A stretch of 18,439 nt of DNA from Asterionellopsis glacialis (taxonomy: Eukaryota; Bacillariophyta; Plagiogrammaphyceae; Rhaphoneidales; Asterionellopsidaceae). This document shows positions 8,249 through 15,328 of this stretch, in pieces (the stretch's first letter is position 1; every line of letters starts with the position of its first letter). Location of the stretch: NCBI GenBank assembly GCA_014885115.2, contig WKLE02003373.1, positions 1-18,439 on the forward strand, given 5' to 3'. The notes under the pieces are model-generated. The model made no database searches. It was given only the letters and a program-made list of their open reading frames with translations, and was not told where the DNA came from. The translations under genes and the position numbers were made by a program.

Positions 8249-10375
8249 ATGGCAGAAGTTATTAACAACGTATCCATCTTTTCGGAAACAACACCTCAAC
8301 CAGAAAAAGTTGTGATTGAAGAAAAAAAGGAAGGTGATGAAGTTTTAACAGCCGCCTCCACCATGGCATTGTCACCAAAATCAGTGACTACGACTAATAC
8401 TATTGGTGGTACCAAAGTTCGTGAATGTGATTTCGATACAGATTTAACACAATTGTATAGTCACTTACAAAACAAAAATTGGGATGCCACTATTGCACGT
8501 TCCAATGAAGTACCCACCGAAGCATCGACATGGGTTTCACGTAAGGAAAAGAATGGCAAATTACGATGGAGACTACTACCCCTTCATTCTGCCATTATCT
8601 TTAAGGCTCCTGAAAGTGTAATTGAGGCTCTTCTTTGTGCTTACCCCAAGGGTGCCCAATGCAAGGATGACCAGGGTATGCTCCCCATCCATCTTGCCTT
8701 TCGTAATGGTGCAACGGAAGATGTTGTCAATCTTCTTTTGGTAGCATTCCCTAAATCGATTGAAGTGAAAGATCGCAAGGGACGTATCCCACTTGAATTA
8801 GCACAAGCATCAGCCTCACCTAACAAGGATGCCTTTATTAAGGCTTTGGAACGTGGTCCTACCTACTATGCAGTGGCTGCTGCTGCAACCGAACGTGCTG
8901 CCGTCACTGCCGAACAGCGTGCCATCTTTGATGCCAAGTTGACATCTCTTCAATCCGATCATAAGTATGAGGTTGAAAGTCTCCGTGCTTCCGCTGAATC
9001 CACAAAAGCTGAAATGGAAGCCAAGATTGCCGAGTTGGAACAGGAACTCACCAAGACGGAAGAAACATCTCAAGTATTGGTCGATCATGTGAATTCCCTT
9101 GAGGCACAATTGGCATCTAGATCGGATACCGAACGCTTTTTGGCTACCAAGATTGCTGCCTTGGATTCTGATTTGAAGGAAGCCAATGAAAACAAGGCCA
9201 TTTTGGAAGCTCAAGTGAACTCTGAAAAGTGTCAACTTATCGAAGAGAACAAGGAACTCAAGGTTAGATTGGACCCTCTTCAAGAAGAAAATAATTCTGC
9301 CAAGGATTTGTTGGTTCAACGTCAACACAAGATTGAGCAACTTACAGCTGAAATGGCTGAAATGGAGGCAACCTTCAAGGCTGATATGGAAAAGTATGAA
9401 GCAGATTTGAACAACGAAAAGGCCAACTCTGCTGTTTTGGAAGCTCAGTTGAAGAACAAGATTGAATCTGAGGGTATTTTGGCTGCACAAGTTTCCACCC
9501 TGGCAGGACGTTTGGCTGCTTCTGCTACTGATGCTGGATCTACCACGAATGCATACGCTTCACGCATCCGTTTGTTGGAATCAGAACGTTCCGCATTACG
9601 TAGTACTGTCAAGGCCTTAACACAGAAACTATCCGCTGTTGCCAAGGCTTTGGAAAGTATGACTCAGGATCAAGAACGTATCGTCCGAGCTGCTGCTACC
9701 CATGAAGCCGCCATGGCGGAAGCTGCTCAGGCACATGCAGCCATTGTAGCTGAAGCACAAGCTCATGAAGCTATTTACGCAAAGCAAACTGAGGAACGTA
9801 AGCAAGTAGCTATTCTTCTTCAACGACAGGAGGAAGAATTGGAACAAACCAAGAAGGATCGTGCATCCTTGATGGAAAAGGTTACAAATCAAGAAGAACA
9901 AATGGAAGAATCTGCCAAGGCACGTGAAGATTTGGTTGCCAGTGTCCAAAAGCAGAACCAAGACATGCAATCCTTGATTGACCGTGACTTGAAATTCATT
10001 CCTCAAGACTTGGCTGCAGCACCATCTCATGATGAAGGTGAAAAGGAAAAAATGGAAGAAATGATTGATGCCGTTGTAAAAACCACCGTAGCCGAATTGG
10101 AAGAAGCAGCAAATGCTGCTAAGGTAGAAGAAACTCCTGCCGAAACTGAAGATGCTGATGTTTCTCCCGAAGAAGATGCTCCTACGCCTGCCGCTGAAGA
10201 AGAAACTGCCGATACTCCTGCTGAAGAAGAAACTGCCGATACTCCTGCTGAAGAAGAAACTGTTGATGCTCCTAGTGAAGGGGTTGAGACTCCCGTTGAG
10301 GAATTCGCACCTGTTGAGGAGGAATCAGCTCCTGTGGAAACTGAAGCCGCCGTCGTTACTGAAGAAGAGAACTAA
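8249..10375 (+). CDS. Ankyrin-repeat protein B with long coiled coil and acidic tail (708 aa)
   Basis: ATG at 8249 follows a CAA-repeat leader. After a disordered N-terminus comes the same core as protein A: D-L-T-x-LY helix (about 65-80), TWVSRKEKNGKLRW (94-107), ankyrin repeats at about 109-141 and 142-175, and a partial third (GRIPLELA). The shared order, including AIIFKAP and KDDQGMLPIHLAFR, shows common descent. From about residue 215 to 600 the protein is an almost continuous heptad-rich coiled coil (E/K/Q/L/A), with an Ala/His-rich stretch near 483-513. The last 100 residues are E/A/T/P-rich and include three 9-residue repeats EEETADTPA (DNA 10196-10276). It is probably an elongated dimeric scaffold with an ankyrin head; partner and location are unknown. 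No membrane segment or signal peptide is seen. It is longer than protein A mostly because of the coil. Confidence 0.88.
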   Translation: MAEVINNVSIFSETTPQPEKVVIEEKKEGDEVLTAASTMALSPKSVTTTNTIGGTKVRECDFDTDLTQLYSHLQNKNWDATIARSNEVPTEASTWVSRKEKNGKLRWRLLPLHSAIIFKAPESVIEALLCAYPKGAQCKDDQGMLPIHLAFRNGATEDVVNLLLVAFPKSIEVKDRKGRIPLELAQASASPNKDAFIKALERGPTYYAVAAAATERAAVTAEQRAIFDAKLTSLQSDHKYEVESLRASAESTKAEMEAKIAELEQELTKTEETSQVLVDHVNSLEAQLASRSDTERFLATKIAALDSDLKEANENKAILEAQVNSEKCQLIEENKELKVRLDPLQEENNSAKDLLVQRQHKIEQLTAEMAEMEATFKADMEKYEADLNNEKANSAVLEAQLKNKIESEGILAAQVSTLAGRLAASATDAGSTTNAYASRIRLLESERSALRSTVKALTQKLSAVAKALESMTQDQERIVRAAATHEAAMAEAAQAHAAIVAEAQAHEAIYAKQTEERKQVAILLQRQEEELEQTKKDRASLMEKVTNQEEQMEESAKAREDLVASVQKQNQDMQSLIDRDLKFIPQDLAAAPSHDEGEKEKMEEMIDAVVKTTVAELEEAANAAKVEETPAETEDADVSPEEDAPTPAAEEETADTPAEEETADTPAEEETVDAPSEGVETPVEEFAPVEEESAPVETEAAVVTEEEN
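10196..10276 (+). repeat. 27-bp tandem repeat, three copies, inside ankyrin protein B
   Basis: Units at 10196-10222, 10223-10249 and 10250-10276. The first two are identical and the third has several substitutions (giving EEETVDAPS). Identity at the DNA level suggests recent expansion in the disordered acidic tail, so copy number may vary between strains. Confidence 0.9.
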
Positions 10376-11687
10376 TCTTCCATTTTGATTCATTTCAGAG
10401 GGGAGGTTGTTGTCTGAAAGAGATTGTATCCTTGGGGCGGGGTAGAGAAGAATACTGTCTTTTTTTACTTTTGCATTATGCATTTACATGTTGTTTAGTT
10501 TCCCACCACATCTAATACTATTACGGTACTTACCCCACAACTACTCGTTTTCTTCGAATATATGTATATATATATCAATCAAGTCAAGTCAATAGATTCT
10601 TTCAAGAGTGATTAATTAATGATTACACGGTATTCATAAACCCTCAAGCCACTGTTGTTGTGTTCACGTATCTAGTCTTTCATAAAATAGTCATTCCGTT
10701 TGTTGATTTTTTTATTCACATGTGCAAAGGAAGTATCACAAAAGTTGGTAATTTGCTGATTGCCGGCTCCAAAAAACTCGGTACTTAGCTCTCACTGGGT
10801 TAATGATACATTATTCGAGGGTCTCTAGTAGAACCCGTCCAATCTAATATTTTGAAAGCTGCGCAACTCGTGGGTCAGGAAACCTTCCATGAATGGCTCT
10901 GGTTTGGACGTACAAGCAGCATTTTTCCGAATAAAAGGATAAAGTCAAATGTCTAGTAGACAGAGTTTTCACAATCATCCTCACGATCTTAGTTCCTGCT
11001 TCTATGTTGCTCTGACATTGCCGGTGCTCTTCGTATGATTGATTGATAAAATTAAGTATGCTAACTCATAGCAATGCCTTAACGACGAAACTTCAAGTAG
11101 ATGTAGTTTGGAAAGTTCAAATGTCATTCATCACGTTGAAACCATGGGTGCTGCAGTCGTTGGTAACATTTGTGTCACGGACAAGCATCGTCACGCCATG
11201 ATGAAAGACAGATATATTAAAATCGATGATTCGGGTGGTCCGTGTGAGGAAGTAGTCCGAGAAAGCCTCCGAACTCGAAGAAAGTTATCATGCAAATACC
11301 ATTTTCTCAGCAATATATTGTCCATAACTCCCTACATTAAATTATGCATGTATCATTTTCTCCCACTGAACAACGTCCACAACAATATTTAAAGAGGGGG
11401 GTAATGCACTAATCGAACACTAGCAGAGCTCGTCCGGACCTTTTTCGCACCTATTTCTGTTTCATAGTTTTGGTCCTGCTATAGAAAAGACGTACAAGAT
11501 AGACTATTGAACAAGATAGACTATTGATTGTAGGAGACGAGATGCCAATGTATTGCTTTTAATATTTAAACACAGTTAGAAATCCAGCTTTAATATATTA
11601 TATATAGACTACAATTCTATCAATGAGAACTGTAAATTTTGAAAAACTGATACAGGTATCACATAAAAATGAAGTTTTACAAATGTT
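10376..11687. other. Convergent intergenic region between ankyrin protein B and the PH-like gene
   Basis: About 1.3 kb with no supportable gene. It includes an AT microsatellite (about 10557-10575) and a perfect 17-bp tandem duplication (11494-11527). One 94-aa ORF (11108-11392, +) starts at TTG; from its first internal ATG at 11144 (ACC-ATG-G) it would be 82 aa, with a plausible first half and an AT-driven second half. I do not annotate it. Confidence 0.5.
11494..11527. repeat. Perfect 17-bp tandem duplication
   Basis: acaagatagactattga occurs at 11494-11510 and again at 11511-11527 without a mismatch. It lies downstream of the PH-like gene (minus strand), possibly beyond its 3' UTR, and looks like simple replication slippage. 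Confidence 0.9.
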
Positions 11688-12620
11688 TCAAACAAGTTCA
11701 GGATCAGTGGGAGTGGGAACTTGAGCTGATACAGTAGTATCTTGCTGTTGTGCTGCGGTAGTAGTAGTTATCTTTAATTCACGAAGTTCATCACGAATAT
11801 CACGTAACAAACTTGCAATATTTTCGCTTTCATTACCATTCGTCTTGCGATCGACCATTTCAAATGAAGGTGGTGGAGGCTGTGGTGGACTGTTTTTCGA
11901 TGACCGTTTCATGGCCCAAACTAACCTTTTAAATTCATGCGGGTTCTTTAATCCAGCAATGACTAATTCATGACGAACTTGATTTGAAGAGGCTGTATCA
12001 ACATTGACAGTGCATAATACATTCTTGATACATAACATTGAATTACCTGCTGGTTCTTCAATGTCACAATCCGTAATTTTATCAAAGGGTACAGTTTTAG
12101 ACGATTTGCCAGCATCTGTACATGGTAATCCCCAACATTGTGGTCGTTTGTCTTTTACAAAACGAATACCATCACGTGTCACAGCTACATGTTGTGAATA
12201 CACGTTCCATTTTACATTCTTACGGAGGTAACATGGTGTACCGAAAATTGTAGCCGCCCAAAAGATAGGAAAGTACAACATTGAAGCTGCATAGGATGCC
12301 CAACCTATACTTGCGTAGAATGATTCCATCATTTCATAATCAAAATCAAATACAGCAACGATGTTTTCCGAATCAAAGTCATCATCAAAAAAGTCATCCT
12401 CCCATGTAATACCCTGTGATTCAGGTATCATGGCAGCAAAGTCTGGATTTACCGTGCGAACATAGTGATTATGACCACCATAATTTTCAGCTGCTGGTTT
12501 ATGAAGGTCAACACCATTCATACCATCAACATCCGTAACGATTGGAGATTCATTGACAGCTGTTGCAACAGCAGTGTATTCAATGCCATTATTGGAGGCT
12601 GTACTTTTTTTCGACGACAT
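11688..12620 (-). CDS. One-TM protein with a PH-like domain (310 aa)
   Basis: The frame runs to a TTG at 12695, but ATG 12620 has a good context (ACA-ATG) and begins MSSKKSTASNN, giving 310 aa. A polar, acidic N-terminus (to about 100) precedes a hydrophobic segment at about 106-127 (WASYAASMLYFPIFWAATIF). Residues about 138-238 have the pattern of a bacterial-type or GRAM-like PH fold: V-x-WNVYSQHVAVTRDGIRFV, a loop with Cys, TVPFDKITDCDI, then strands and a final helix (HEFKRLVWAMKR). After a Pro-rich linker, a short amphipathic helix (about 266-284, IASLLRDIRDELREL) may self-associate. The order TM, PH-like, short helix suggests a membrane-anchored adaptor. No catalytic motif is seen. I do not recognise a named family. 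Confidence 0.75.
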   Translation of the reverse strand: MSSKKSTASNNGIEYTAVATAVNESPIVTDVDGMNGVDLHKPAAENYGGHNHYVRTVNPDFAAMIPESQGITWEDDFFDDDFDSENIVAVFDFDYEMMESFYASIGWASYAASMLYFPIFWAATIFGTPCYLRKNVKWNVYSQHVAVTRDGIRFVKDKRPQCWGLPCTDAGKSSKTVPFDKITDCDIEEPAGNSMLCIKNVLCTVNVDTASSNQVRHELVIAGLKNPHEFKRLVWAMKRSSKNSPPQPPPPSFEMVDRKTNGNESENIASLLRDIRDELRELKITTTTAAQQQDTTVSAQVPTPTDPELV

Positions 12621-12806
12621 TGTCCAAGAAGATTTGGTTTGTCGGTTGCCTGTTTTTTGTGAGCGAGAGAGGGTGCGTTTGTGCTTTGCTGTCAATTGAA
12701 AAATCTCTCACCGAAAAGATAGGTCCTACTGTATTTGTTTGGTATATTCCCTACATACAGGATGTTTCATACTAAATCATCGTACCATGTATTGTCAACA
12801 CGTGCT

Positions 12807-12895
12807 CTCAGAACAAGATTTAATTGAGTCGAAGGAGTCTATTCGTGGGAAGCTCAGAACAAGATTTAATTGAGTCGAAAGAGTCTATTCGTGGG
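12807..12895. repeat. Tandem duplication: two 43-bp copies, period 46 bp
   Basis: Copies at 12807-12849 and 12853-12895 differ by a single base (gaaggagtct against gaaagagtct), so the duplication looks recent. The inner motif gagtcgaaagagtct recurs as gaatcgaaagagtct at 13146-13160, followed again by gggtttc, which makes a third, older copy likely. Confidence 0.9.
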
Positions 12896-12928
12896 TTTCT
12901 TGATTGTTCGACCTGAGATAAAAGTAGA

Positions 12929-12940
12929 CTCTAGCTAGAG
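12929..12940. repeat. Perfect 12-bp palindrome CTCTAGCTAGAG
   Basis: A self-complementary 12-mer about 310 bp upstream of the PH-like ATG. It resembles the CTCTAGAG palindromes at 1087-2173 with four extra central bases. A factor-binding site is possible but untested. Confidence 0.5.
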
Positions 12941-13142
12941 GGGAATACTACGAGAGGACTACTAGCTCACAAAAGCGATTATCTTCTAATCTTTGAGCCA
13001 AAACTCCAGGGTCTATTGGTAAATTTTGTTTTTCTCCATTTTTAAAATTGAATATTTCTTGGATGGAAATAATCTCCATGCTAACGGACAGACAGTGATG
13101 ATTCAAGAGTGATCTTTACCGTTGTCACTTGCCAAAATTGAT

Positions 13143-13177
13143 TTGAATCGAAAGAGTCTAAACGGTATTTGGGTTTC
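13143..13177. repeat. Diverged third copy of the 12807-12895 repeat
   Basis: ttgaatcgaaagagtcta, then a changed spacer, then gggtttc. This matches the order in the two near-identical copies (ttgagtcgaaagagtct ... gggtttc) with substitutions and a few inserted bases. Confidence 0.5.
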
Positions 13178-13247
13178 GTTTGTCTATGCAAACAAGTAAT
13201 TTTTTAATTGTTGGAATCGAAACTGCTGTACATATAAAGTCTAGTAA

Positions 13248-14486
13248 TCAACTACCAATGTAATAATGAATATGGTCTGGAGGTGGATGTTGACCTTGGT
13301 CTGTGCAGGCCCAACCAGTTTTAGGTGGCAAGAGAGAAGTGTATTCATTTTCCCATGTATACAAAATTTCTTGTGAATTATTCTCTGTATAAAATGAAAT
13401 GGTCCAATTTTTGCCAAATGGATCTAAAGCTTCCAATTTCAATATTCCAATCTCGTTATTGTCGTCATTACCACCATCGTCTCGATTCATGATACCCAAG
13501 TGATTACGATTAGTGTTGGTAGAAATTTTGTGGTACTGCTTTTTCATTGCTCCATAGATAGGTCCATCAGCTCTGTTGTATGCAATAGTATATTCGCCAT
13601 TGACACGACTTGAACCTGATCCATTGATAATTAATCGATCAACATTTAACTTTTGCAACATGTCATTTTGTTCATCCAAAAGCTGCATTCGAGATGAAAA
13701 TAAGTCAGGAAATGATGACTCCTGAACATAACTTCTCATTTCTGATGTAGAAAGGTGTTCCTTTGCCATAACTTTCTTCACAATCGTAGCAACAACTTTA
13801 TCACCTGCCAACTTCAATAAACGTTGAAGACAAACCCGTTGGTTATTCTTTTCTTGTTCATTACCAATCAATATAAACTGACTTCCACTTAGCATCAAAA
13901 TCTTTTCGGCATATTCCACGGCTCTGTCCTTTGATTTTGGTAATTTCATATCATGAGACATTTCCAATGCTTTTGTGAAATGGGGAAATTCTTCATGACT
14001 TACATACCTAAAAGCAGTAAAATCATCAATTACAAGCTTGATTGTATAATGAATATATTCATCACAGAGATCAATACCATCTTGAAATTCATATTTGTCA
14101 TAAATGGGTAATACATCAGGTATATCTGGCACTTGAAGCTCTCGTCCACCAAGTGGCGTTAAATAATTTAATAATCGTACCCATGTGTCTGGCTCAATAT
14201 CCGGAAAGGTAATTTTTTTGGTAGCTCGCTCTTGCATGGGAATGGACAGCATGGTATCAATGTAGGCACTTTGACTTGCCAACAACACACTGTGACATTT
14301 AAATACCTGTTGTTGACCTTCTGAAGCTCCAACAATTACCTCAAGGTCAGGTTCCACAGATTTTAATTCTCTTCCAAAAGGACCCGTCATTTTCTTGGTT
14401 GCCATTATTTTGTCTTCGTCATTTTTCTCAACATCATCGATTTGCCTTTGAAATTCAACGAATGACATTCCTTCATCGTCTGCCAT
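13248..14486 (-). CDS. BTB/POZ-domain protein with a C-terminal diatom-type module (412 aa)
   Basis: ATG at 14486 begins MADDEGMSFVEFQ. Residues about 47-147 form a BTB/POZ domain: PDLEVIVG, then FKCHSVLLASQSAYIDTML (the H-x2-L-x2-S-x4-M core), an aspartate/proline-led strand (ITFPDIEPDTW), and helices ending at the CDEYI segment. The middle (150-285) is helical, BACK-like in position. Residues about 285-402 contain VNGEY, YNRADGPIYG, W-x-I-S and LPPKTGW. This is a pattern I associate with the C-terminal domain of many diatom BTB proteins; its function is unknown to me. BTB domains dimerise and often recruit targets to cullin-3 ubiquitin ligases. That role is inference, since no Kelch, MATH or zinc-finger domain is present. 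A BTB-frame ORF lies directly upstream (see 14496-14717). Confidence 0.85.
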   Translation of the reverse strand: MADDEGMSFVEFQRQIDDVEKNDEDKIMATKKMTGPFGRELKSVEPDLEVIVGASEGQQQVFKCHSVLLASQSAYIDTMLSIPMQERATKKITFPDIEPDTWVRLLNYLTPLGGRELQVPDIPDVLPIYDKYEFQDGIDLCDEYIHYTIKLVIDDFTAFRYVSHEEFPHFTKALEMSHDMKLPKSKDRAVEYAEKILMLSGSQFILIGNEQEKNNQRVCLQRLLKLAGDKVVATIVKKVMAKEHLSTSEMRSYVQESSFPDLFSSRMQLLDEQNDMLQKLNVDRLIINGSGSSRVNGEYTIAYNRADGPIYGAMKKQYHKISTNTNRNHLGIMNRDDGGNDDNNEIGILKLEALDPFGKNWTISFYTENNSQEILYTWENEYTSLLPPKTGWACTDQGQHPPPDHIHYYIGS

Positions 14487-14495
14487 GATATTTTA

Positions 14496-14717
14496 TTACG
14501 TCTGTCTTTTTCCAAAAACTTTCGTAGATATCCAATCATTAGAATTTACTGAAAACTCGATTGATACATCCAGAACAAGAACAGAACCACCACAACATGC
14601 AGCAACCTCTGCTTGGACTCGATCTTGTACCAAGGCACCAATACCAATACCAGGTTGTTTGTTAGTACTGTCACGTTTTTTGTTCTTACTCTGGCGGTCT
14701 CCCTGCAGAAGGGACAT
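14496..14717 (-). CDS. Upstream ORF in the BTB reading frame (73 aa), possibly an alternative 5' exon
   Basis: ATG 14717 (ACA-ATG, after a C-rich leader) opens 73 codons: a basic start MSLLQGDRQSKNKKR, then a Gly/Ile/Val/Ala stretch with a CCGG. It ends ACG-TAA. A second in-frame TAA follows at once, and the BTB ATG lies six bases further on in the same frame. It could be a small gene, a long upstream ORF limiting BTB translation, or the first exon of a longer BTB protein. For the last, a phase-1 GTATTG donor at 14650 and the GCAG acceptor at 14483-14480 would remove a 171-nt intron and both stops, joining NKQP to DDEGMSF. Codons in the first two thirds look protein-like. I recognise no domain. 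Confidence 0.35.
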   Translation of the reverse strand: MSLLQGDRQSKNKKRDSTNKQPGIGIGALVQDRVQAEVAACCGGSVLVLDVSIEFSVNSNDWISTKVFGKRQT

Positions 14718-15007
14718 TGTGTGGGCGGGGGGTGTCCATCCTGATCAAATAATTACCGGTAGTGCCAGTACTGATGGATCGTCCTATGTACCTGTACTTA
14801 CTATTAGTGCTACATTCCTGTTGGTTAATACAGTTTGCCTGTAGCAGGTAGATAGTACTCTAACACAGTTTATCACTCCCCAGAAATCGTAGAATAGAAA
14901 TGTTTTCCAACGCATATTATGCCTGGTAGGGTCAAATTCAGGAAAGCACTTTTCCAAATAATCTATGTACCAACAGTGTTAACGGATGCGGTTAACATTG
15001 AATTTAT

Positions 15008-15034
15008 TCCCTGGAATCGTACGATTGCTAGGGA
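15008..15034. repeat. 27-bp hairpin with a perfect 12-bp palindromic core
   Basis: The core AATCGTACGATT (15015-15026) is self-complementary. It is extended by tccct (15008-15012) and aggga (15030-15034), separated from the core by 2 and 3 unpaired bases. It lies between the BTB promoter side and the HSF-like 3' end, about 300 bp past the HSF-like stop. It might be a factor site or a small mobile-element remnant; no flanking duplication was evident. Confidence 0.6.
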
Positions 15035-15328
15035 GTGACAAGAAAAAATATCAAATAATTTTCTCAAAAAGGCCACAAGATGACCCGATTTGAAAAAAGA
15101 GATTAAACTGTTTGCAAAAATTTCGCATTTCTATAGTTGATACTCCTATTGCATTTGGTATGCGTCCACTATCTTTCAAATTCTACAATGTAGATAGATG
15201 ATCAGAACATTGCTACTGTAGTAACCTGACCATCTTTTCACGCTGCATTTGATTCCCATCAGATCAATAGCCCTTATTACCAGAAAGAGTACCTAAAAGA
15301 ATTAAACTGATTACACTACATTGGCCAG

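Larger units (their letters stand above)
12621..13247. other. Intergenic region with a 46-bp-period duplication
   Basis: This is the promoter side of the PH-like gene and the 3' side of the BTB gene, both on the minus strand. No gene is seen; ORFs on the plus strand are antisense extensions of the PH-like gene. It holds the duplication at 12807-12895, a decayed third copy (13143-13177) and the perfect palindrome CTCTAGCTAGAG (12929-12940). Confidence 0.55.
14487..15328. other. Intergenic region between the BTB and HSF-like genes
   Basis: It holds the upstream ORF 14496-14717 next to the BTB start and a relatively GC-rich block (about 14600-14760) that may be promoter or coding. Further along is the hairpin at 15008-15034. 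The remainder (about 15035-15328) is AT-rich, shows nothing recognisable, and probably contains the 3' UTR of the HSF-like gene. Confidence 0.5.

Noticed and set aside
8816..9490. 224-aa minus-strand ORF rich in Phe, Leu and Cys
   Set aside because: Antisense shadow of the coiled-coil region of ankyrin protein B (Glu/Lys/Gln codons read backwards as Phe/Leu/Cys).
11108..11392. 94-aa plus-strand ORF with a plausible first half
   Set aside because: Starts at TTG, the second half is AT-driven, no family is recognised, and it lies in the convergent gap. Too weak to annotate without expression data.
14485..14844. 119-aa plus-strand ORF
   Set aside because: Overlaps the BTB start and the upstream ORF in antisense. 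The minus-strand reading with a good ATG context is the better candidate.
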